Assembly (NCBI GenBank): GCA_903934275.1
Contig: CAIZNF010000619.1
Span: 1 to 11,548, forward strand
Length of the DNA stretch: 11,548 nt
Source: an uncultured Nitrosomonadales bacterium
Lineage (GTDB): Bacteria; Pseudomonadota; Gammaproteobacteria; Burkholderiales; Gallionellaceae
Direction of reading: 5' to 3'
A program made the translations under genes and the position numbers. The notes below the pieces were generated by a model. The model did not search any database. It had not been told where the DNA came from and worked only from the letters and a program-made list of their open reading frames with translations. Of this stretch, positions 6,390-11,548 are shown in pieces; position 1 is the stretch's first letter; the number at the start of each line of letters is the position of its first letter.

Positions 6390-6842
6390 ATGGACAGAAG
6401 AGAAATGCTTAAAGTGGCAACAGGAGGCTTGATGCTTGCCGCCGCCGGGAGCACGGCATTTGCCGCAGAAAAAACCAAACAACCAGCGGTCCACCAGCAT
6501 GCGCATGGCAAAAAATATCAAAGCCTGATCGATGCTGCTTCCGACAGCGTGAAAAAAGGGCAAGCATGTCTTAGCCATGGCCTCGAGATTTTTAGCCAGG
6601 GTGAAAACAAAGGAATGGCTATATGCGCCATGCGTGTCAGTGATATGGTTGCCGCATGTACCGCGATTGGGCTGCTTGCCAACAACAACTCACCGCAACT
6701 CACCAAAATGGCAAAGGTGGTTATGGATATTTGCAAAGATTGCGAAAAGGAATGCCTCAAATTTGCGGATGAAGAAATTTGCAAGCAAACAGCGGAATCG
6801 TGCGCCGTCTGCTTTAATGAGTGCAAAAAAATAGCAGTTTGA
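6390..6842 (+). CDS. csp1: Csp1-like four-helix-bundle copper storage protein
   Basis: A 150-residue protein. The N-terminus MDRREMLKVATGGLMLAAAG followed by STAFAAE is a twin-arginine-type signal (RR at 3-4, cleavage near AFA/AE), predicting Tat export to the periplasm. After it comes a His cluster HQHAH (35-39). The mature part is helical with ten cysteines at 60, 79, 90, 115, 118, 122, 131, 138, 141 and 145, several spaced CxxC or CxxxC along helices as in Csp1/DUF326 proteins, which hold many Cu(I) ions inside a four-helix bundle; methanotroph Csp1 has 13 cysteines. The ATG at 6390 has AGGAG seven bases upstream. It follows the copper receptor and is followed by a strong terminator. TATACT at 6294-6299 may be a -10 of its own, with no good -35. 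Confidence 0.88.
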   Translation: MDRREMLKVATGGLMLAAAGSTAFAAEKTKQPAVHQHAHGKKYQSLIDAASDSVKKGQACLSHGLEIFSQGENKGMAICAMRVSDMVAACTAIGLLANNNSPQLTKMAKVVMDICKDCEKECLKFADEEICKQTAESCAVCFNECKKIAV

Positions 6843-6882
6843 TGACAAGCCTGTCGGGGCAATAGCCCCTCCATTGTTGTTG

Positions 6883-6921
6883 ATCGCCCCTTATGTTTGT
6901 TATGCGGGGCGATTTGTTTTT
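6883..6921 (+). terminator. Rho-independent terminator after csp
   Basis: ATCGCCCC (6883-6890) pairs perfectly with GGGGCGAT (6906-6913) around a 15-base loop, followed by TTGTTTTT. A smaller hairpin, GGGGC-AATA-GCCCC (6856-6869), lies just before it without a clean T-tract. Together they should end the csp message. Confidence 0.8.
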
Positions 6922-6927
6922 GGGGGT

Positions 6928-6942
6928 GCGACAATTTGCCGC
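6928..6942. promoter_or_regulatory. Predicted RegA-type operator, single 15-mer
   Basis: GCGACAATTTGCCGC fits GYGRCAWWWTGNCRC and is a near-perfect palindrome. It ends one base before the predicted -35 at 6944, exactly as the proximal site does at the oprC promoter. Confidence 0.5.
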
Positions 6943-6943
6943 A

Positions 6944-6972
6944 TTCCAAAATAACTCTTACGCCTGTAGTAT
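6944..6972 (+). promoter_or_regulatory. Promoter formerly or currently serving the second receptor
   Basis: TTCCAA (6944-6949) and TAGTAT (6967-6972) are 17 bases apart and align with the oprC promoter hexamers. The next gene starts 300 bases downstream, beyond a MITE. The weaker -10 and the insertion make present-day activity uncertain. Confidence 0.45.
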
Positions 6973-6988
6973 CCGCCAGCTTTTTAAA

Positions 6989-7240
6989 AATTGAGCCTCT
7001 TGCAAAAGTCGCGATAATTTTTTAAATGTGCCTCAGTGGCATCGGAATAGCGTTGCCGCCACCAAGTGGTCAAAATGATCGAAAGTGCGCCAAAAGCACG
7101 CCTGTCGCGAATGAAAGCATTTGCGATTTTTTCTAAATTTCGTTGTAGCTAAAAAAGTGCATATTGCGTACTCTAATCGAGGTGAATCGCTGCTTTTTTG
7201 AGCAATTATCATCAAAAATAGTTTTGCAAGAAGCTCAATT
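6989..7240. mobile_element. MITE of about 250 bp with terminal inverted repeats
   Basis: AATTGAGCCTCTTGCAAAA at 6989-7007 faces its inverted copy at 7222-7240 with one mismatch in 19. The inner 215 bases are AT-rich and contain no transposase; a 60-codon minus-strand frame there shows no recognisable motif. The outermost AATT on each side may be a target duplication or part of the repeat, since AATT is its own complement. The GAGCC...TTGCAAAA ends resemble those of some IS5-type elements, so it is probably a non-autonomous derivative mobilised in trans. It separates the promoter at 6944-6972 from the second receptor gene. Confidence 0.65.
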
Positions 7241-7279
7241 ATAAGAAATTTTAGGCATTAAACGTGAGGATAGGTAGTG

Positions 7280-9685
7280 ATGAAAAAGCAGTTATTTAAT
7301 GGCGGGAAATTATTTGTGTTAGGTTGTGTTTGTGTGAGCATCGCGAACGTGGCGTTTGCGGCGGATGTTGAAAGTGCGCAGCAATTGGATGAGATGACCG
7401 TCAAGGCTGATAAATCGGCTGTACCAGCTAATCCACCGGTAACTGCCGAGGGGGAACCGGCAAAACAAATCGCTGAAAGCGTGCAGAAATTTGATGAAAT
7501 GGTCATCAAGGCCGATAAACCGGCTGTGCCGGCCAATTTGCCGGCAACCAGCGAGGGTGTGACGGCAAAGCAGATTGATGAGAGCATCAATGCGGTGACA
7601 GCGGCAGCGACAATCAAATACATGCCGAGCATCGTCGTCCGTGAGCGCTACATCGGCGACCGCAACAGTGTCGTTTAGACGCGGACGACCGGCACCATTT
7701 CCAGCGCTCAGTCCACTGTCTACGCGGACAACCTGCTGCTATCGAGTTTTCTCGGCAACAGTTGGAGTTATTCACCGCGCTGGGGCATGGTATCGCCGGA
7801 AGAGATCGAGCGGGTTGATATTATCTATGGCCCATTCTCTGCCCTTTACCCCGGCAATTCGATGGGCGGCGTGATACACATGACAACCCGGATGCCGGAG
7901 AAGTTTGAAGCTCACGCGAAGCTGGATGCCTTTCAGGAACGCTTCAAATTATATGGCACGAACGATAACTATGATGGGGCGCACGGTAGCGCGACTCTCG
8001 GGAGCAAGTTTGATAGCGTGTCGTTCCTGGTCAACGTCGATCGTCTGGATACATATGGGCACCCGATGAGTTTCGGTGTTGCAACCGCAGGGGGAGCTGG
8101 CACTACGACCGTCACCGGTCAACATAGAGATACCGATACAGCGGGCGCGGCGCGGATCATTACCGGCGGTTACGGTATCGACCACTCCGTGCAGGACAAT
8201 GGCAAGATCAAGCTGGCTTATGATTTTTCTCCGGCGGTTCGCGCTACCTATATTCTGGGTGCATGGCGGATCAACTCCGACACCAGTGTCGATAGCTACC
8301 TGAGGGACGCAGCCGGAAATAAGGTTTACAACGGAAGCGTCAAAATCGGCGGTGTAAATTACACGACGGCTACCTTGAGTCCTGGCAATACCGAAAGTGA
8401 GCATTTTATGCACGGGCTCTCGGTGAAATCCAACACCCGTGGGATATGGGACTGGGAGGTTGCTGCCAGCATCTATGACTACAACAAGGATATTTCCCGT
8501 ACAGCAAACTATACCGCAAACAGCGGGGTGGATTTAGGCACTGGGGCTATCCGTCAGGGTGGAGTGGTCACCTTCGCGGACGGAACGGGCTGGCAGAATC
8601 TCGATTTTCGCGGCGAATGGCGTCCCGATGGTGACTTGCAAAGCACGCATCAGGTAAGCTTCGGTTATCACAATGATCGCTATGAGCTGAACCAATCGGC
8701 CTATACCGTCACCGCGGATTGGCTGACAGGTGCTGCAGGGGCTTTAAAAACCAACTCGCTGGGGAAGACAGAGACTCAGGCGTTGTACCTTCAGGATGCT
8801 TGGCGCTTTGCTTCCGACTGGAAATTGGTTGTGGGAGGCCGGCAGGAGCAATGGAAAGCATATGACGGTAGCAACTACAATTCCGCCAACGCTGCCGCCT
8901 ACAGGCAATTGAACTATTCCAACCGGACAGACTCGGCCTTTTCGCCCAAGGCTTCGCTCTCGTATCAGGCATCGATGGACTGGGCGCTGCGGGGTTCACT
9001 TGGCAAAGCCTATCGTTTTCCGACGGTCACCGAGATGTTCCAGACCATCAGTCTGCCTGGCAATGTGAAGGTAAATGACCCCAACCTGAAACCGGAGCAG
9101 GTTATATCCGGAGAGTTCACGGTGGAGCGGGCATTGGAAAGTGGCCTGTTGCGCATTTCACTGTTCCAAGAAGACAAGAAGGACGCGCTCATCTCTCAGA
9201 CCGATACAGCCAACGTAACGAGCGTTCAGAACGTTGACAAGGTACGTACGCGCGGCATCGAAACCGCGCTGCAAGTCAGCGATATAGGTATTCGCGGCTT
9301 TGATCTTTCCGGGAGCGTCACTTATACCGATTCCAAGATTTTGCAGAATAACCGACGCCCGGCCTACGTCGGTATGAAGCAGATACGCATCCCGGACTGG
9401 CGGGCAACGCTGGTGGGGACATACCATGCATCCGACAGCCTCACCTTCAGCTTGGCGGCCCGCCACAGCGGACGCCAGTATAATACGCTGGATAACAGCG
9501 ACATCAATCCCAACACCTACGGGGGAACCAGCTCGTTTAATGTGGTGGATGCCAAAGCCGTTTATAAGTTTACTAAACAGTGGAGCACTGCTTTTGGCGT
9601 AAATAATATCGGCGACTACAAGTCCTACTCCGCCCATCCGTACCCACAACGAACCGTGTTTGCCAACCTGAAGTTTGACTACTGA
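7280..9685 (+). pseudogene. Second TonB-dependent receptor, interrupted by one in-frame amber codon
   Basis: The frame runs 801 codons from ATG 7280 to TGA 9685 with a single TAG at codon 133 (7676-7678). Residues 1-27 are a signal peptide (NVAFA/ADVE). A TonB-box-like DEMTVKAD segment is duplicated. The plug begins near residue 97 (AKQIDESINAV) and continues through the stop without frameshift: before it MPSIVVRERYIGDRNSVV, after it TRTTGTISSAQSTVYAD and WGMVSPEEIERVDIIYGPFS. The barrel is complete to the C-terminal aromatic residue (NLKFDY). It is an outer-membrane receptor of undefined substrate. A GAGGA lies nine bases before the ATG. With the stop, the exported product would be a 105-residue fragment, so it is a young pseudogene unless the amber is read through or a sequence error. 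tonB, exbB and exbD follow in the same direction. Confidence 0.85.
7388..7597 (+). repeat. Tandem 105-bp duplication covering the TonB-box region
   Basis: Two 35-codon units, 7388-7492 and 7493-7597, encode DEMTVKADKSAVPANPPVTA... and DEMVIKADKPAVPANLPATS..., each ending with an AKQI(A/D)ES segment. Their DNA has diverged, mostly but not only at third positions, so the duplication is not recent. It doubles the TonB-box-like segment between signal peptide and plug. Confidence 0.75.
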
Positions 9686-9766
9686 TGTGGCCATAATGAA
9701 AGATGCCGGGCTATGAGTTTTGGAGTGGTTGCATCAGGCGATGCCGCAGGCCAACCGGGATGATGA

Positions 9767-10423
9767 ATGCTTGAATTTTTGCTTCGCATAAAAGGCGAGA
9801 AACTGATCGGCCTGATATTCGTGCTGGCGTTGCATGGTGCAGGGTTGTACGGGCTGTGGAGCTATCGCATCATTCCAACGCCGGACGAGGCTTTGATTTT
9901 GATGGTTAATCTTATTAACCCGCAACAGCCAAAACCGGAACCTCAAAAGCCTGAGCCGCCAAAACCGAAACCCAAGCCGGTTGAACCTCCAAAAGAACAT
10001 TTGCATCTGGCGGTTGAGACACCGGTGGTTAAGGCAGATGAGCCGGTTACCTATGTGCCGCCGCCCGAGCCGGTGGTTGTGGCACCACCAACACCACCCG
10101 CGCCTCCGGCACCGCCGCTGCCTGCGCAGCCGGTGATGTTGAGTGGCGAGCTCTCGGTGAGTTGCCCGGAGCGCTCGCCGCCAAATTATCCGGCGCGATC
10201 AAGGCGGTTCAACGAACAGGGGCGGGTGTTGTTGCGTGTGGAGCTGGGTGAGGATGGACGTGTATCGGGTGTAGTGGTCAAAACGAGTTCCGGATTCCCA
10301 TCGTTGGATGAGGCAGCGGTGAATGCGGTTAAAACCTGGCGTTGTAAATCCGCAATACAAAATGGGGTCGCCGTGCGTGCGGTTGCCTTGCAGCCATTTG
10401 CTTTTATTTTAGAAGGAAGATGA
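9767..10423 (+). CDS. tonB: TonB energy transducer
   Basis: A 218-residue periplasm-spanning protein that passes the proton-motive force from ExbB-ExbD to outer-membrane receptors. One N-terminal membrane helix (residues 13-32, with the family's intramembrane His at 23 in ALHGAGL) is followed by a Pro-rich arm with repeated PKPEP/PPKPK and PPTPPAPPAPP (about 51-125). The TonB C-terminal domain spans 130-218 with NYPARSRR, GRVLLRVELGEDGRVSGVVV and WRCKSA. The start ATG 9767 follows GGGA at about seven bases. It begins 81 bases after the second receptor and ends one base before exbB, so tonB-exbB are surely cotranscribed. The partners are probably the copper receptor and the now broken receptor, plus others elsewhere. 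Confidence 0.92.
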   Translation: MLEFLLRIKGEKLIGLIFVLALHGAGLYGLWSYRIIPTPDEALILMVNLINPQQPKPEPQKPEPPKPKPKPVEPPKEHLHLAVETPVVKADEPVTYVPPPEPVVVAPPTPPAPPAPPLPAQPVMLSGELSVSCPERSPPNYPARSRRFNEQGRVLLRVELGEDGRVSGVVVKTSSGFPSLDEAAVNAVKTWRCKSAIQNGVAVRAVALQPFAFILEGR

Positions 10424-10424
10424 T

Positions 10425-11105
10425 ATGGAACAGGGTTTGGGCTTTGCACATTTTCTTACGCAAGTTGATGCCATGGGCAGGGGCGTGCTCGCCTTGCTGC
10501 TGATACTGTCGATTGCGAGCTGGTATTTGATGGTAACCAAGGCCATTGCGAATTTGGGCGCACGCAAACGGGTCGATGCTTTCCTGAAAAAATTCTGGGA
10601 GGCATCTTCTTTGAAGGAGATGCAGGCGACGCTGAGTGCAAGCACTGTGGATAATGCCTTTTCCGATTTGGCACGGCAGGCGTTGACGGTCAGCGACGGG
10701 CATCAAAGTGGCGTGGAAAAGCTGTTGGTGGCGGGCGGGACGGCGGAATATCTGACGCGCGTGTTGCGTAACGGTATAGACCAGGAATCGATCAAGATCG
10801 AACATGGCTTGACGGTGCTGGCTTCGGCGGGCTCAGCATCGCCCTACATCGGTTTATTCGGTACGGTGTGGGCCATTTATCACGCGCTGGTGCAAATCGG
10901 CATGAGTGGGCAAGGCACGCTGGATAAGGTGGCCGGCCCGGTGGGCGAAGCACTTATCATGACGGCGGTTGGTTTGGCGGTGGCGATCCCGGCCGTACTG
11001 GCATATAACTCATTCACCCGACGTAACCGGATATGGTTGGCGCAACTGGATAATTTTGCCCATGATCTTTTTGCGCTGGTGACGATGGGGGAGAAGAAGG
11101 TTTGA
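10425..11105 (+). CDS. exbB: ExbB proton channel subunit
   Basis: A 226-residue inner-membrane protein of the MotA/TolQ/ExbB family, forming with ExbD the proton channel that energises TonB. Three membrane segments are visible: about 18-40 (GVLALLLILSIASWYLMVTK), about 130-155 (ASPYIGLFGTVWAIYHALVQ) and about 172-196 (MTAVGLAVAIPAVLAYNSF). The GLFGTVWAI and AIPAVLAYN motifs are typical. AAGGA lies seven bases before ATG 10425, inside the end of tonB, and the two genes are separated by one base. exbD follows after 93 bases containing a REP element. Confidence 0.93.
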   Translation: MEQGLGFAHFLTQVDAMGRGVLALLLILSIASWYLMVTKAIANLGARKRVDAFLKKFWEASSLKEMQATLSASTVDNAFSDLARQALTVSDGHQSGVEKLLVAGGTAEYLTRVLRNGIDQESIKIEHGLTVLASAGSASPYIGLFGTVWAIYHALVQIGMSGQGTLDKVAGPVGEALIMTAVGLAVAIPAVLAYNSFTRRNRIWLAQLDNFAHDLFALVTMGEKKV

Positions 11106-11127
11106 GCGTAGAAAAATTGATGGGCTG

Positions 11128-11183
11128 GTAGGTGCGAATTCATTCGCACCTAACTCACCGCGTGCGAATGAATTCGCACCTAC
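11128..11183. repeat. REP-like inverted repeat pair between exbB and exbD
   Basis: TAGGTGCGAAT-TC-ATTCGCACCTA (11129-11152) is a perfect 11-bp hairpin with a 2-base loop; GTGCGAAT-GA-ATTCGCAC (11162-11179) is a second one, and the two units are inverted relative to each other. The form GTAGGTGCGAATTCATTCGCAC is typical of dispersed REP elements. It ends three bases before the GTGGAGG ribosome binding site of exbD and could act as an mRNA stability or attenuation element between the two genes. Confidence 0.75.
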
Positions 11184-11198
11184 AAGTGGAGGAAAATT

Positions 11199-11548
11199 AT
11201 GGCTATGGGAAGTTTTGATTCGCGTCGGCATCAGGGGCCGATGGCGGAAATTAATGTAGTACCGCTGGTGGATGTGATGCTGGTGTTGCTGGTAATTTTT
11301 ATCATTACCGCGCCACTGCTGACCAATTCGGTAAAAATTGATTTGCCAAAGGCATCGAGCAAACCCAATATTACCAAACCGGATCATGTTGAGTTTGCTA
11401 TACGTGAGGATGGCAGCTTTTTTGGGAATGGAGAGCGGGTTGAGGTGGCTACTCTGCCGGAACGCTTTGCGACAGAAGCCAAGAAAGAGCCTCAACCGGA
11501 ATTGCATATCCGCGCCGACCGTCTGGCGCGCTATGAGTTGGTAGCCCA
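11199..11548 (+). CDS. exbD: ExbD proton channel subunit, N-terminal part
   Basis: The 116 visible residues run off the right edge. A short cytoplasmic start (MAMGSFDSRRHQGP) leads to the family's signature MAEINVVPLVDVMLVLLVIF with the essential membrane Asp (D25 here, in PLVDVMLVLL) in a single helix of about 22-43. The periplasmic part then begins (LPKASSKPNITKPDHVEFAI). ATG 11199 follows GTGGAGG (11186-11192) at six bases; an in-frame ATG at 11205 is less well placed. It completes the tonB-exbB-exbD set, 93 bases after exbB with a REP pair in the gap. Confidence 0.92.
   Translation, partial: MAMGSFDSRRHQGPMAEINVVPLVDVMLVLLVIFIITAPLLTNSVKIDLPKASSKPNITKPDHVEFAIREDGSFFGNGERVEVATLPERFATEAKKEPQPELHIRADRLARYELVA

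Larger units (their letters stand above)
6870..6972. repeat. Duplicated terminator-operator-promoter module, copy B
   Basis: This is the counterpart of 3981-4094, in the same order: terminator hairpin, T-rich run, operator 15-mer, -35 and -10 with identical 17-base spacing. It differs by carrying one operator 15-mer rather than two. It lies after csp and before the MITE and second receptor. Confidence 0.65.

Noticed and set aside
7033..7215. 60-codon minus-strand frame inside the MITE as a transposase remnant
   Set aside because: No DDE or other transposase motif is visible, and the frame is short with biased composition.
7641..7874. 77-codon open frame overlapping the amber stop of the second receptor
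   Set aside because: It is out of frame with the receptor on both sides. The receptor frame itself is continuous across the TAG, so no programmed frameshift is needed.
9158..9694. 178-codon open frame on the minus strand within the second receptor
   Set aside because: It is antisense to an intact beta-barrel coding sequence and has no ribosome binding site or domain.

Overview
The window looks like chromosomal DNA of a Gram-negative proteobacterium, most likely a betaproteobacterium of the Nitrosomonadales/Gallionella kind. This rests on the RegA-type response regulator, the OprC/NosA copper receptor, a TonB-ExbB-ExbD set, mid-range GC and abundant small dispersed palindromic repeats; the taxonomic placement is inference from gene style only.

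Layout. Positions 1-2125 hold four closely spaced minus-strand genes: a 270-aa protein of unknown function, a 104-aa acidic protein, a 217-aa protein with a CxxC pair, and the start of a GDIHGD metallophosphoesterase that runs off the left edge. Positions 2241-3730 hold a RegA/PrrA-type response regulator (minus strand) bracketed by two diverged copies of a small palindrome-rich MITE-like repeat, plus a GTAGGAGCGG-type REP. A decayed coding fragment lies at about 3763-3976. From 4149 rightwards all genes are on the plus strand: a TonB-dependent copper receptor with the complete OprC copper ligand set (CxxxM and HxM), a Tat-exported Cys-rich copper storage protein (Csp1-like), a second TonB-dependent receptor broken by one in-frame amber codon, then tonB, exbB and the start of exbD.

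How it fits together. The right two thirds read as a metal (copper) acquisition locus: outer-membrane import (OprC), energisation (TonB-ExbB-ExbD) and storage of Cu(I) (Csp). The regulatory DNA is the most striking part. A 15-bp imperfect palindrome, GYGRCAWWWTGNCRC, occurs as two abutting copies upstream of regA, as two abutting copies next to the -35 of the oprC promoter, and once at the same distance from a second promoter after csp. It matches the published RegR/RegA-type box as I remember it, so the local RegA is the obvious candidate to bind all of them, which would link copper uptake to redox control. The oprC-csp pair is also flanked by a duplicated terminator-operator-promoter module.

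Mobile and decay signatures are dense. A roughly 250-bp MITE with good terminal inverted repeats separates the second promoter from the second receptor; that receptor has an internal duplication of its TonB-box region and an amber stop in its plug; and a REP pair sits between exbB and exbD. No RNA genes, CRISPR arrays or full insertion sequences were seen.
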